This document shows, one piece after another, positions 10,232-19,560 of a stretch of DNA of 64,000 nt. Each line of letters starts with the position of its first letter. Within the stretch, counting starts at the first letter, position 1. Source of the stretch: Acinetobacter sp. S54 (lineage in GTDB: Bacteria > Pseudomonadota > Gammaproteobacteria > Pseudomonadales > Moraxellaceae); contig NZ_JACVUI010000006.1 of NCBI RefSeq assembly GCF_016624945.1, forward strand, positions 1 through 64,000, given 5' to 3'. The notes beneath the pieces are model-generated. The model was not told where the DNA came from. It did no database searches and saw only the letters and a program-made list of their open reading frames with translations. The position numbers and the translations under genes are program-made.

Positions 10232-11167
10232 CTAATCAGAGTCCATATCCATCACTTGTTTAAACTGAGGATTTGGAATGAGAACAATTTTATCATCGAC
10301 ACGGTTAGTTACCTTAACATCTTTATTGGGATAATCTAGTCGCGATAAGAAATATCGAATACAGTTTAAACGGGCGCGTTTTTTATCGTCTGACTTAATA
10401 ATGGTCCAGGGTGCATCGCCTGTATGGGTATGAAAGAACATTTGATTTTTGGCTTCTGTATAATCATCCCAGCGATCCAGAGACTGAATATCAATAGGTG
10501 AGAGTTTCCAATGCTTTAAAGGATCATCACGACGCGAAATAAAACGACGTAATTGTTCTTCACGACTGACTGAGAACCAGAACTTAAATAAATGAATCCC
10601 GCTATTGACTAACATGCGCTCAAGTTCCGGTGTTTGGCGCATAAACTGTAAATATTCCTGTGGCTCACAAAAGCCCATTACACGCTCTACACCTGCGCGG
10701 TTGTACCATGAGCGGTCAAAAAATACCATTTCACCTTTGGTTGGAAGATGTTCAATATAACGCTGAAAATACCATTGACCACTTTCCTGAATGCTGGGCT
10801 TTTCAAGTGCAACTACTCTTGCACCACGTGGATTTAAATGTTCAGTAAAGCGTTTAATCGTACCGCCTTTACCTGCTGCATCCCGTCCTTCAAATAAACA
10901 AACAATACGCTGTCCCGTATCCTTCACCCAGGATTGAACTTTCAGCAATTCAATCTGGAGTAATTTTTTTTCAGCCTCATAGGTTTTGCGTGACATACGT
11001 GTCCGATAAGGATAACTTTCGGGCAAAGCAGCAGAACTAGATTCTTCAGATGTCACCAAACCTTTATATTCAAGAACAGATTTTTTAAAAATAGGTAAGT
11101 CTTTGATTTGTTCCTGATCTATCGTTTCAATATCTTCATTCGGGTTGGGTTGGTGATCTTTATTCAT
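10232..11167 (-). CDS. ppk2: Polyphosphate kinase 2
   Basis: PPK2-family enzyme transferring phosphate between polyphosphate and nucleotides. It has 311 residues with a single PPK2 domain. Walker A is FEGRDAAGKGGTIKRF (about residues 87-102), Walker B is FFDRSWYNRAGVERVMGF (about 149-166), and the lid region FSVSREEQLRRFISRRDDPLKHWKLSPID follows. The N-terminal 50 residues are polar and variable. Single-domain architecture fits class I or III. The nucleotide preference cannot be read from here. Monocistronic and convergent with ftsK. Confidence 0.93.
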   Translation of the reverse strand: MNKDHQPNPNEDIETIDQEQIKDLPIFKKSVLEYKGLVTSEESSSAALPESYPYRTRMSRKTYEAEKKLLQIELLKVQSWVKDTGQRIVCLFEGRDAAGKGGTIKRFTEHLNPRGARVVALEKPSIQESGQWYFQRYIEHLPTKGEMVFFDRSWYNRAGVERVMGFCEPQEYLQFMRQTPELERMLVNSGIHLFKFWFSVSREEQLRRFISRRDDPLKHWKLSPIDIQSLDRWDDYTEAKNQMFFHTHTGDAPWTIIKSDDKKRARLNCIRYFLSRLDYPNKDVKVTNRVDDKIVLIPNPQFKQVMDMDSD

Positions 11168-11392
11168 TTTTGTTCTCGCTATAACAATGGGCTGATATTA
11201 AAAAAACTAACATTCTAAAATTGAATGAGGGCGTTTTAAATCAAAGGGAGTTGATCTATCTGCTTTAACAATATCGCCAGTTTGATTAGAAAATAATAAA
11301 CTTTTGTTGGCCGAATAGGCATAAAAATGGCTGGGGAAATATGCAAAAAAATGTTAAATTTAAACTCTAAATGCGTTTAATTAGGGGGAGTA

Positions 11393-12016
11393 ATGTTCGT
11401 TGCCTTAGTCACATTAATATTTATTCAGTTTTGTGCATTAATTACTCCTGGCCCTGATTTTTTTCTAGTTTCACAAACTGCAATTAGTCGCTCACGCCGT
11501 GAAGCCGTCTTTGTGGTTTTAGGTATTACTGTTGGCGTCATGTTCTGGGCGATGTTGGCATTGATGGGGCTAAATATCATTTTTGAAAAAATGGCGTGGT
11601 TGAAGCAAATCTTATTGGTCGGTGGTGGGCTTTATTTGTGTTGGCTGGGTTTTCAGATGTTACGTTCTGCGTTTTCCAAACAAAAAACCCAAAGTAATAA
11701 TATCTCAATTGATTTACCTAAAACTGATACAAGATTTTTTCTAAAAGGATTGTTGACCAACTTATCTAATCCTAAAGCTGTGATTTATTTTGGTAGTGTA
11801 TTTTCCTTATTTTTAGCCAATCCTGCATTAGATCATGTACATTCATTGCTGTTTATTATTATTGCAGTAGAAACTTTAATCTGGTTTTTATTTGTAGTGT
11901 TTGTATTTTCTTTACCGAGTTTTAAATCTGCCTATCAAAATGTTGCAAAATGGATTGATGGCATTTCTGGCGGTATCTTCACAGCATTTGGTGTTTATCT
12001 GATTAGTCATCGTTAA
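11393..12016 (+). CDS. LysE/RhtB-family amino acid exporter
   Basis: A 207-residue inner-membrane protein with about six hydrophobic segments. The N-terminus ALVTLIFIQFCALITPGPDFFLVSQTAISRSRREA is the classic LysE/RhtB opening (TPGPD motif), and GLLTNLSNPKAVIYFGSVF is the conserved central motif. The start follows GGGGGAGTA. Substrate is probably an amino acid such as threonine or homoserine, by family only. Its terminator is shared with the convergent small gene downstream. Confidence 0.9.
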   Translation: MFVALVTLIFIQFCALITPGPDFFLVSQTAISRSRREAVFVVLGITVGVMFWAMLALMGLNIIFEKMAWLKQILLVGGGLYLCWLGFQMLRSAFSKQKTQSNNISIDLPKTDTRFFLKGLLTNLSNPKAVIYFGSVFSLFLANPALDHVHSLLFIIIAVETLIWFLFVVFVFSLPSFKSAYQNVAKWIDGISGGIFTAFGVYLISHR

Positions 12017-12028
12017 ACTATCGGAAAA

Positions 12029-12057
12029 TAAAAAACCTGCTTCATGCAGGTTTTTTA
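12029..12057. terminator. Bidirectional terminator between convergent genes
   Basis: AAAAAACCTGC, a four-base loop and GCAGGTTTTTT form a symmetrical hairpin between the LysE-type gene and the minus-strand gene ending at 12070. Confidence 0.9.
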
Positions 12058-12069
12058 TTGGATTGAAGT

Positions 12070-12357
12070 TTAAGCAAATTTTGCTAAAACCTCTAAGAAT
12101 GGTTCACGCTGACGTGGAAATTCAGCAATCACATCATGAATACGTTGACCTTGAGGACTAGTAGCATTGATATCACGACCATCTGCAACAAACTGGGTTA
12201 ATAAACGTTCGTAGTCATTTGGACGCATGTGTTTGAAGGCATGGTATAGCACGTGAAAGTCTGCATTTACACCTTCTGGTGGAAGTTGATTAAGATAGGC
12301 AAAAACACGCTCGTCTGACCATTCTTCATTGAAAGTTGCTGGCTGTGATAATGCCAT
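12070..12357 (-). CDS. PA4642-family conserved small protein
   Basis: A 95-residue soluble acidic protein starting MALSQPATFNEEWSDERVFAYLNQLPPEG. It resembles the conserved hypothetical PA4642-type family of Pseudomonas and Acinetobacter; no function is known to me. I set the start at ATG 12357 because TGAGGAG lies at ideal distance upstream; the longer frame to 12390 would include that ribosome binding site. It is downstream of minE on the same strand but separated by a hairpin, so probably its own transcript. Confidence 0.75.
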   Translation of the reverse strand: MALSQPATFNEEWSDERVFAYLNQLPPEGVNADFHVLYHAFKHMRPNDYERLLTQFVADGRDINATSPQGQRIHDVIAEFPRQREPFLEVLAKFA

Positions 12358-12392
12358 TAAAATCTCCTCAGTCTTAAATGACTTAAACAATT

Positions 12393-12423
12393 AGGGCAAA
12401 ATGTTTGCGATACATTTTGCCCT
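12393..12423 (-). terminator. Probable terminator of the min operon
   Basis: AGGGCAAAATG and CATTTTGCCCT form an 11-base perfect inverted repeat with a nine-base loop, about 55 bases past the minE stop on the minus strand. The following T tract is weak. Confidence 0.6.
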
Positions 12424-12478
12424 TATTTGAATAAAATCGCTAATAAGAATTTTATAGATAAAATATCAATAAAATCGC

Positions 12479-12751
12479 TTATCGCTCTTCAGGTAAGTTG
12501 ATATTCATTTCCAGCATTTCAATGTTGGCTTCCGAACGCACCTGCATTTGAATATGACCTTCATCGACACCGCGCACGTAGCGATTGACCACTTGCATGA
12601 TTTCTTTTTTCATTTGGTCAATTTTATCTTGACTTAAACGACGGCCCAACCCTTGCTCAGAAGCTACAATGACTTTTAAGCGATCTTTGGCTGTTTGGGC
12701 GCTTGATGGTTTGTCTTCACCACTAAAGAGTTTACTCCAGAATCCTGCCAT
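12479..12751 (-). CDS. minE: Cell division topological specificity factor MinE
   Basis: A 90-residue activator of the MinD ATPase that drives Min oscillation. It begins MAGFWSKLFSG, the amphipathic membrane-targeting start. Then comes TAKDRLKVIVASEQG, the contact helix/strand, and the dimer domain (IMQVVNRYVRGVDEGHIQMQV). I placed the start at ATG 12751, two bases after the minD stop; the frame extends 10 codons further up, but that would overlap minD and does not match the family. Last gene of minCDE. Confidence 0.96.
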   Translation of the reverse strand: MAGFWSKLFSGEDKPSSAQTAKDRLKVIVASEQGLGRRLSQDKIDQMKKEIMQVVNRYVRGVDEGHIQMQVRSEANIEMLEMNINLPEER

Positions 12752-12753
12752 AT

Positions 12754-13566
12754 CTACGCTCCAAATAAACGTGCCAACCAACCCTTAGGTTGAGATGTAA
12801 TGTGTCGATAAGGACGTTCTTCTCCGAGGAAACGTGCTACAAGGTCGTCATACGCCTGACCTGCTTTGGTCTCGCTATAGAGAATCACAGGTTTACCTTC
12901 GTTCGATGCCTGTAAAACGCTTGGACATTCAGGGATAACGCCCAAAGTCGGTACGCGTAAAATATCTTTGGCAATGTCATCAATGGTTAACATTTCCTGA
13001 CGATCGGCACGTTCTGGATTAAAACGGGTAATACATAAATGCTTACGTATACGTCCTTCGTTTTGTTCTACTTTTTTGGTTTTGCTATCGAGCATGCCAA
13101 TAATACGATCTGAGTCACGAACAGATGAAATTTCAGGGTTGGTGACAATAATTGCTTCATCCGCATGATACATGGCTAAAATCGCACCACGTTCAATACC
13201 CGCTGGTGAATCACAAATAATATAATCAAATTCCTGTGATAGTTCATCAATAACGCGTGCGACACCTTCATCACTTAAAGCATCTTTATCACGTGTTTGT
13301 GACGCTGGAAGAATATATAAATTTTCAATATCTTTATCGCGGATAAGGGCTTGTTGTAAACGGGCTTCGTTGTTAATGACATTGACAAAGTCATACACGA
13401 CACGACGCTCACACCCCATGATCAAATCGAGGTTACGTAAACCTACGTCAAAATCAATCACAACAGTTTTATGACCACGTAGGGCTAAACCTGTTGCAAA
13501 AGATGCACTCGTTGTAGTTTTACCTACACCACCTTTGCCTGATGTTACGACAACAATTTTGGCCAC
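12754..13566 (-). CDS. minD: Septum site-determining ATPase MinD
   Basis: Membrane-associated ParA-type ATPase that recruits MinC and is stimulated by MinE. It has 270 residues from a GTG start at 13566: AGGAG lies upstream and the product then begins with AKIVVVTSGKGGVGKTTTSA, exactly the family start. The frame stays open for eight codons upstream to an ATG at 13590, which I reject. Deviant Walker A KGGVGKTT is at residues 11-18, Walker B FDYIICDSPAGIERG near residue 120. The C-terminal amphipathic membrane helix is WLARLFG. Confidence 0.97.
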   Translation of the reverse strand: MAKIVVVTSGKGGVGKTTTSASFATGLALRGHKTVVIDFDVGLRNLDLIMGCERRVVYDFVNVINNEARLQQALIRDKDIENLYILPASQTRDKDALSDEGVARVIDELSQEFDYIICDSPAGIERGAILAMYHADEAIIVTNPEISSVRDSDRIIGMLDSKTKKVEQNEGRIRKHLCITRFNPERADRQEMLTIDDIAKDILRVPTLGVIPECPSVLQASNEGKPVILYSETKAGQAYDDLVARFLGEERPYRHITSQPKGWLARLFGA

Positions 13567-13631
13567 CGAATCCACTCCTGTTATGGTCATACACCCTTAA
13601 AACGGGCTTTTATTGGTGTTTAATTTATACC

Positions 13632-14354
13632 TTAAAATTCCAGAGCCTGAAATACAAGTTCTTGCTTGTCATTTAAACAAATATGTACTGCTTTTTTGAG
13701 CACATCTTTGGGAATATCATCCGCTACACAATAAGTTCCTGCAATAGATACCAGTTCAGCTTCTAAGCAGTGACAAAAAATACGTGCAGTTTGATTTCCT
13801 CCTGCGCCTGCGATGACTCTACCACGAACATTGCCATAAATATGAATATTTCCCGATGCAATGACTTCGGAACCACTATTCATACTTGCATTTAAAATAA
13901 TGTCACCATGATCTTGTACCAGACTTTGTCCTGTACGCAAAATTTCATCATGGTAAGAGGTCTTGTGCGCAATCGCTGTTTTTGTTGGTGCTGTTTTTGT
14001 TTCAGAGTTTGACGGAGCAGGTTTTGTTTCCTCAACAAGAGTTACTTCTTCGCGAGACGGCTTGATGCGCTGTAAAGGCTGATCGGCAGGAAGCACTGGA
14101 AACTGGATGGCACGAGCTTCATCGCCTAAAACCCCATCAATAACTGCCATCGGTTGTAAACCGAGACTAATCAAGAGCTGAATTAGAGCAATAAGTTCCT
14201 GCTCAACTGTACTATCAATAATCACTAGTGTGCCCTGATAAGCACCTTCACTGAGTGTATTTGATAATTGCTGGCGGATGGCATCATGATCATTTGTATC
14301 CAGAGTCAACCGAGTAAAGTTGACCATTCTGCCTGTAATCCGTATATCAGCCAT
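13632..14354 (-). CDS. minC: Septum site-determining protein MinC
   Basis: FtsZ assembly inhibitor. It has 240 residues: an N-terminal FtsZ-interacting domain ([19 protein letters not shown] onward), a linker rich in Thr/Lys/Pro (about residues 105-135), and a C-terminal beta-helix domain. That domain carries the typical run of glycines, [19 protein letters not shown] then [17 protein letters not shown], which binds MinD. First gene of minC-minD-minE; the gap to minD is about 65 bases. Confidence 0.96.
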   Translation of the reverse strand: MADIRITGRMVNFTRLTLDTNDHDAIRQQLSNTLSEGAYQGTLVIIDSTVEQELIALIQLLISLGLQPMAVIDGVLGDEARAIQFPVLPADQPLQRIKPSREEVTLVEETKPAPSNSETKTAPTKTAIAHKTSYHDEILRTGQSLVQDHGDIILNASMNSGSEVIASGNIHIYGNVRGRVIAGAGGNQTARIFCHCLEAELVSIAGTYCVADDIPKDVLKKAVHICLNDKQELVFQALEF

Positions 14355-14472
14355 AATTATTCCTTAAGGACCTCTGACGAGCTGGTACGCCGAAGTAATG
14401 TGTTAAATAGTCCAAATCCTAGACCAAATTCAGTGATTTCTCTAGTTATTGAGTAAAAAATTGTTGAAATGC

Positions 14473-15519
14473 TTAATCTTTAGCTTGATCGCGTTCTTTT
14501 AAAATCTGTTGCCATTGTTTAACTTTAACTTGTTGACGAATGGCTTCCAGACTTTCAAATACTACAGATTCGACCAATTCTTCCAAGTGCTTGTTATCAA
14601 TATTAATTTCACTCATGCGTTGTGCAATGAGTTTATAATTTGGATTGAGGGCATTCTCTGAACCTGTAGCAAAGGGCTGAATTAAGCCAGTGGTGATATT
14701 TTCGCCCAGACGTTGTCCAATACTTTGAATCTGTTGCTCAATTCGTCCCCCCACGATAGGGATCAAGCGCAATAACTGAGTTAATTCTGGGGTGTCTTCA
14801 ATTGCTTGATTGACGATTTGCCCAACATCTTTAGAAATCTGAAGTTGTTGTGACTTCAGCTCTGTAGCGAGACTTTCCTGTAATAGCTCTGCCACGGTAA
14901 CAGCAAATAGCTGGCGGTGATGATCTACCAGTTCATGAATAATTCGTTTGTGGGTTGAACTGGTTTCAAGTTCCCTCTGGATTCCATGAATAACTGTCAA
15001 GACTACCCGATCTGAAAGTTCTTCCATCACTACATGATAATAAAAGATGCCTTGACTAGACCAGTTTTCTGGGATGATTTTATAGCCCATTTCATGGAGT
15101 CGATAGGCAATAATTCCTGCTCGGAATAAACGTAGAAAACGTAAATGTGGAATAATTGCTAAAATTTCATACCAATGAATAAATGGAAAAAAGAACCAGC
15201 GTGAATGATGTTTATTGATTATTGCAATTGCCCAGCGTACCAGCAATTCTACAATTAAAAAGCCAATAAACCATGCTTCAGTGGTAATCACCCACGGATG
15301 CAGATGACCACGATAAAATTCAAGAATTTGAGGCAGATGAATGTGTTGAAAAAACCATGCACCGATACTGCTCATTAAAAAGAAATTGGCACATAGGCAG
15401 AACAGATTAAAAATAATAATAAACACCATAAAGATGTCGTAAACCAGAAAGATTTTGAACGATAAACTGGTTGGATCTACATGATGATACTTAGATTTTT
15501 CTTTGGAACTGTTCTGCAT
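14473..15519 (-). CDS. Membrane protein with voltage-sensor-like N-terminal domain
   Basis: I do not recognise a named gene. It has 348 residues from ATG 15519 (the frame reaches a TTG at 15531). The first about 165 residues hold four hydrophobic segments. The segment around residues 85-150 resembles S2-S4 of ion channels: FLIVELLVRWAIAIIN, then WYEILAIIPHLRFLRLFRAGIIAYRL with spaced arginines. No pore helix or selectivity filter follows. Instead there is a long soluble helical C-terminus with VVGGRIEQQIQSIGQRLGENITTGL. It may be an ion-transport-like membrane protein without a pore. It lies 21 bases downstream of an acyltransferase gene and is likely co-transcribed. Confidence 0.6.
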   Translation of the reverse strand: MQNSSKEKSKYHHVDPTSLSFKIFLVYDIFMVFIIIFNLFCLCANFFLMSSIGAWFFQHIHLPQILEFYRGHLHPWVITTEAWFIGFLIVELLVRWAIAIINKHHSRWFFFPFIHWYEILAIIPHLRFLRLFRAGIIAYRLHEMGYKIIPENWSSQGIFYYHVVMEELSDRVVLTVIHGIQRELETSSTHKRIIHELVDHHRQLFAVTVAELLQESLATELKSQQLQISKDVGQIVNQAIEDTPELTQLLRLIPIVGGRIEQQIQSIGQRLGENITTGLIQPFATGSENALNPNYKLIAQRMSEINIDNKHLEELVESVVFESLEAIRQQVKVKQWQQILKERDQAKD

Positions 15520-15540
15520 AATGCCTGTCAATTTAAATGA

Positions 15541-16467
15541 TTAGGAGTGTTGAGAAGAAAGTTGTGTCTTCATTTGGCTAATAAGTTGGTCTTTCTCCGT
15601 CCAGAGTTGATCAACCCAATCCTGAAAACGTTTGCGATAATTTTCATCCTCTTCATAGTCACCGCCTAAAACCCAGCTCGGGATCTCGATTTTACGCAAA
15701 TTCACTGCGATACAAGAAACATCCCCTAACCAGAAATCACTATATTCAGGTGGCCCATCAGGATAAACAATCGTCATATCCACCAAAGCATCAATTTGAT
15801 CACCCAAAATATTTAAGGCAAGCGCCAAACCTCCTGCTTTGGGTTTTAGCAGATTTTTGTAAGGCGAATTTTGTTGATCATGCTTCGCTTGAGTAAAACG
15901 CGTTCCTTCCAGATAATTCAACAACGTAAATGGTTGAGATAACAGTTGTTCGCAGGCTTTACGGGCTTCGAGCATATCACGTGTTTTAAGTTCTGGATTT
16001 TTGGCAATTTGCTCTTTAGTGTGTCGTTTCATCATTGGGAAACCTAAAATTTTAAAGGCTTGTCCAACGAAAGGGATAAAAATGAGTTCCCATTTTGTGA
16101 AGAAACGGGTGAGAGGCATACGGCTTAAGCCAAAGTATTGATTGACCGTGGTATCGACCCAGCTTTGATGATTACACATCATCAAATAACGACCCTGCAT
16201 ACTCAATTCAAGCTGTGGATCAATCGTGATATCCCATTTTAAGTGTGGTAATACATGATCGATCAGCCAATTATTTACACCCAACCAGCTATTGGTAATC
16301 TGAATATTGGTTTCATCCACTTTTCGTGATTGTTTGAATAATTTGGTCAAACCGAGTGCCAATACAGGCGGGCCATGCAAAAAGGTACTTCCTGTAATAA
16401 CACTACCCACGGTCACGCCTCGGGTAATTTTTTTGAGCATCGACTGTTTTTGGGGTTGTTTAGACAT
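15541..16467 (-). CDS. PlsC-like acyltransferase (YihG-type)
   Basis: A 308-residue acyltransferase of the 1-acylglycerol-3-phosphate O-acyltransferase superfamily. The catalytic NHQSWVDT (NHx4D) is near residue 94 and the substrate motif LEGTRFTQAKHDQQ near residue 185. The N-terminus has one hydrophobic segment, consistent with membrane attachment. The length and the EGTRFT motif resemble the YihG subgroup rather than PlsC itself. It heads a two-gene minus-strand unit with the voltage-sensor-like protein. Confidence 0.8.
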   Translation of the reverse strand: MSKQPQKQSMLKKITRGVTVGSVITGSTFLHGPPVLALGLTKLFKQSRKVDETNIQITNSWLGVNNWLIDHVLPHLKWDITIDPQLELSMQGRYLMMCNHQSWVDTTVNQYFGLSRMPLTRFFTKWELIFIPFVGQAFKILGFPMMKRHTKEQIAKNPELKTRDMLEARKACEQLLSQPFTLLNYLEGTRFTQAKHDQQNSPYKNLLKPKAGGLALALNILGDQIDALVDMTIVYPDGPPEYSDFWLGDVSCIAVNLRKIEIPSWVLGGDYEEDENYRKRFQDWVDQLWTEKDQLISQMKTQLSSQHS

Positions 16468-16620
16468 AAAATGAATCCTGATGATGAATCACATCCAATT
16501 TGTTAAAAATCTGCACACAATATAGACGTTGTCAGCTGATTTAAAAAGTTAAACAGTGAAACAATGGATAAAATGTAGTGAAGAATTAAACGAAAGATAC
16601 CCAAAGTATTACAAAATGTA

Positions 16621-16670
16621 AAAAAACCACGTATTCTTAACAAAAAATCAATGGTCTACGTGGTTTTTTT
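16621..16670. terminator. Terminator-like inverted repeat between divergent genes
   Basis: AAAAAACCACGTA (16621-16633) and TACGTGGTTTTTTT (16657-16670) form a 13-base stem with a loop of about 23 bases and T tracts both ways. It lies upstream of both flanking genes, so it does not terminate either of them. It could be a leader structure, or mark the end of an unseen small RNA. Confidence 0.55.
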
Positions 16671-16718
16671 CTATCATTATTTTTATAGACAACAAAGACA
16701 CAAATGAGGAGGCATGCA

Positions 16719-17375
16719 ATGCGTGCACTAGTAATTACAACAGTGGTTGGGGCAGCAGTGGCACTTTCTGGTTGCCAATCGACAGGACAAAATCTTGGTG
16801 GCGTAGAATACGATAAAGCTGCTTTAGGTACGTTGATTGGTGCAGCAGCAGGCTATGGTATCTCTAAATCAAATGCCAACTCTAGCCGTCAAAATAACCG
16901 TGCTGCTGCGATTGGTGCAGTACTAGGTGGCGCAAGTGGTTTATATCTCGATCAAAAAGAGAAAAAATTGCGTCAACAAATGGCGGGTACTGGCGTAGAA
17001 GTAAACCGTAATCCAGATGGTTCAGTTGGATTGGTGATGCCGGGTAACATTACTTTTGATACCAATAAATCAAACATCAAGCCAAACTTCTATTCAACTT
17101 TGAACAAAGTAGCGCAAACGCTTGCTGAAGATAACAAGAGTGCAATCCTAGTCACAGGTTATACCGACAGTACCGGTAATGATTCAATCAATATTCCATT
17201 GTCTCAGGCGCGTGCTCAAGCTGTGGCAAGTTACTTGAGTGGTCAGGGCGTTTCTTCTGCGCGTATTAATGCTCAGGGGTATGGTTCAGCTAACCCGATT
17301 GCATCAAATGCAACTGCAGATGGTCGCGAACAAAACCGCCGTGTTGAAATTAGCATCTATGAGCGTCAATCTTAG
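16719..17375 (+). CDS. OmpA-family lipoprotein (YiaD/Pal-like)
   Basis: A 218-residue envelope protein. It has a lipoprotein signal with lipobox LSGC near residue 20. A glycine-rich segment follows (LGTLIGAAAGYGIS and AAIGAVLGGASGLY), typical of glycine-zipper membrane motifs. The OmpA-like peptidoglycan-binding domain is at the C-terminus: ILVTGYTDSTGNDSINIPLSQARAQ is followed by GYGSANPIASNATADGREQNRRVEI. The start is ATG 16719 because GAGGAGG lies just upstream; the frame extends five codons further but would contain that site. Monocistronic with its own terminator. Confidence 0.92.
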   Translation: MRALVITTVVGAAVALSGCQSTGQNLGGVEYDKAALGTLIGAAAGYGISKSNANSSRQNNRAAAIGAVLGGASGLYLDQKEKKLRQQMAGTGVEVNRNPDGSVGLVMPGNITFDTNKSNIKPNFYSTLNKVAQTLAEDNKSAILVTGYTDSTGNDSINIPLSQARAQAVASYLSGQGVSSARINAQGYGSANPIASNATADGREQNRRVEISIYERQS

Positions 17376-17387
17376 TCGTTCAATTCT

Positions 17388-17415
17388 CAAAAACCACCTT
17401 CGGGTGGTTTTTTTA
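17388..17415 (+). terminator. Terminator of the OmpA-family lipoprotein gene
   Basis: AAAAACCACC, TTCG loop and GGTGGTTTTTTT, 13 bases past the stop codon. Confidence 0.92.
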
Positions 17416-17496
17416 TGAGTAAAATTCATCTTAATCGATTAGGCATCTGAGGATTAGATGACTATAATCATGCTCGGATTCTTAAGAGGAAAACCT

Positions 17497-19536
17497 ATGT
17501 CAGCAGCAAGTCATCTCAATGACAAGCAACTTGAAGCCATGAAATACACTCAAGGACCCTTGTTAGTACTTGCAGGGGCTGGTTCAGGTAAAACCTCGGT
17601 CATTACCCAGAAAATTGCATATCTGGTGAAAAATTGTCGTATCCCCGCACATCGTATTACTGCAATGACCTTTACAAATAAAGCCGCACGGGAAATGAAA
17701 GAGCGTGTAGGGAAGTTGCTTTCCCGTGAAGAGGGCAAAGGCTTATCGGTTTCAACATTTCATACTTTCGGTTTGAACTTGTTGCGCTTGGAACTTAAAC
17801 ATACACCACTTAAAAACAATTTTTCGATTCTTGATGCTGATGACTGCAAACGCATTCTGATGGATTTAATGCAGCGAGATAATCTTTCTGGTGCTGAAAG
17901 CAAAGAACTTATTGCTAAAGCGATGAAAAAAATCTCAGACTGGAAAAATGATTTGATTGTACCTGAACAGGCACATTCGACTTGCGAGACCGTAGAAGAT
18001 GTCCAGTTTGCTCATCTTTATCAGCTTTATGAACGTAATTTACGCGCGTATAACGCGGTTGATTTTGATGATCTGATTGTGTTGCCGACCCGACTTTTAC
18101 AGGAAAATGCAGAAGTTCGTGATAAATGGCAAAATCGCACTCGTTATCTTTTGGTAGATGAATATCAGGACACCAACACGGCTCAGTATATTTTGGTCAA
18201 ATTATTGGTTGGAGTCATGGGACAGTTTACGGCTGTAGGTGACGATGACCAGTCCATTTATGCGTGGCGTGGCGCAAAACCTGAAAATATGGCGCTATTA
18301 AAAGAAGATTTTCCAAATTTAAAAGTCATTAAGCTTGAACAAAACTATCGTTCTACCAGCCGAATCTTAAAAGCAGCAAATGCCGTAATTGAAAATAATC
18401 CCCATATTTTTGATAAAAAATTGTGGAGTGATAAAGGGCATGGTGAGGTCATCCGGATTATTACTTGCCGTAATGATGATGACGAAGCTGAACGCGTCGT
18501 TAAAGATTTGATGACCCATAAGCTCATGAATGGTAAAAACTGGAAAGATTACGCAGTGTTATACCGCGGTAATTTTCAAGCGAGGGTATTAGAGACCCAA
18601 CTGCGTCAAATGCAAATTCCATATAAGTTATCGGGGGGGCAGTCATTCTTTGCCCGCGCTGAAATCAAGGATGTGATGAGCTATTTGCGGCTGATTATTA
18701 ATCCCGAAGATGACAGTGCATTTTTACGAATAATAAATACACCAAAACGGGCGATTGGGCCTGTCACTTTGGAAAAACTGGGTTTATTTTCTCAGGAAAA
18801 CCATTTGTCTTTATTGGGAGCAGCCTCAGATCAGCGCCTCAGTATGGTGATTCCAAAAAAAGCTGCAACCCAATTACATGAATTTGCCGATTTTATTAGT
18901 AATTTTACCCGTGAACTTATGGATGATGATGAACCCGTACCCAAGGTTCGTCAGATGATGAATGAAGCGGGTTACATCGATTATATTCGCGAAAGTGCTG
19001 CTACACCGGCGCAGGAAAAAACTAAGTTAGATAATATCGAAAGTTTATTTAGCAGCATTCAAAGCTTGCTCAATCGTACCGAAGATGTAGATGAAAAGAA
19101 CATTGAAAGTGTAATTCGCAAATTGGTCTTACTAGATATGCTGGAACAGCAACAAGAAGAAGAAGACACTGACAAGGTTAATCTTCTGACTTTGCATGCC
19201 GCCAAAGGGCTTGAGTTTCCATTTGTCTACATTATGGGGCTAGAAGAAGAATTACTACCGCATAAAAACTCGATTGCTGCTGAAACGATCGAAGAAGAAC
19301 GCCGTTTGATGTACGTGGGGATTACTCGTGCGCGTCAGGGACTAACTTTGACGCTGGCGGAACAACGTAAAAATGGCGGGCAAATGAAACAGATGGCCCC
19401 AAGCCGCTTTCTGGATGAACTACCGCAGGATGAATTGGAGTGGTTGGGGCGCAAAAAGAAATTGGCAGGTAATATTGATCCTAAAGAACAGGCGCAACAA
19501 TATCTTGCCAATTTAAAAGCTTTATTAAAGAAATAA
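17497..19536 (+). CDS. rep: ATP-dependent DNA helicase Rep
   Basis: Superfamily 1 3-prime to 5-prime helicase that helps replication forks. It has 679 residues from ATG 17497, preceded by AAGAGGAAA; the frame runs back to 17458 but lacks such a site. Motifs in order: Q/I VLAGAGSGKTSVI (about residue 24), Ia TFTNKAAREMKER, II VDEYQDTNTAQY, III GDDDQSIYAWRGA, IV LEQNYRS, V LTLHAAKGLEFPFVYI and VI EERRLMYVGITRARQ. The length and the opening HLNDKQLEAMKYTQGPLLVLAG fit Rep rather than UvrD. dut follows 24 bases later and may be co-transcribed. Confidence 0.94.
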   Translation: MSAASHLNDKQLEAMKYTQGPLLVLAGAGSGKTSVITQKIAYLVKNCRIPAHRITAMTFTNKAAREMKERVGKLLSREEGKGLSVSTFHTFGLNLLRLELKHTPLKNNFSILDADDCKRILMDLMQRDNLSGAESKELIAKAMKKISDWKNDLIVPEQAHSTCETVEDVQFAHLYQLYERNLRAYNAVDFDDLIVLPTRLLQENAEVRDKWQNRTRYLLVDEYQDTNTAQYILVKLLVGVMGQFTAVGDDDQSIYAWRGAKPENMALLKEDFPNLKVIKLEQNYRSTSRILKAANAVIENNPHIFDKKLWSDKGHGEVIRIITCRNDDDEAERVVKDLMTHKLMNGKNWKDYAVLYRGNFQARVLETQLRQMQIPYKLSGGQSFFARAEIKDVMSYLRLIINPEDDSAFLRIINTPKRAIGPVTLEKLGLFSQENHLSLLGAASDQRLSMVIPKKAATQLHEFADFISNFTRELMDDDEPVPKVRQMMNEAGYIDYIRESAATPAQEKTKLDNIESLFSSIQSLLNRTEDVDEKNIESVIRKLVLLDMLEQQQEEEDTDKVNLLTLHAAKGLEFPFVYIMGLEEELLPHKNSIAAETIEEERRLMYVGITRARQGLTLTLAEQRKNGGQMKQMAPSRFLDELPQDELEWLGRKKKLAGNIDPKEQAQQYLANLKALLKK

Positions 19537-19560
19537 TTGATTGAATGATTAGGAAATACA

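Noticed and set aside
13567..13590. ATG start for MinD at 13590
   Set aside because: AGGAG sits just before the GTG at 13566 and the family begins with the residues right after it.
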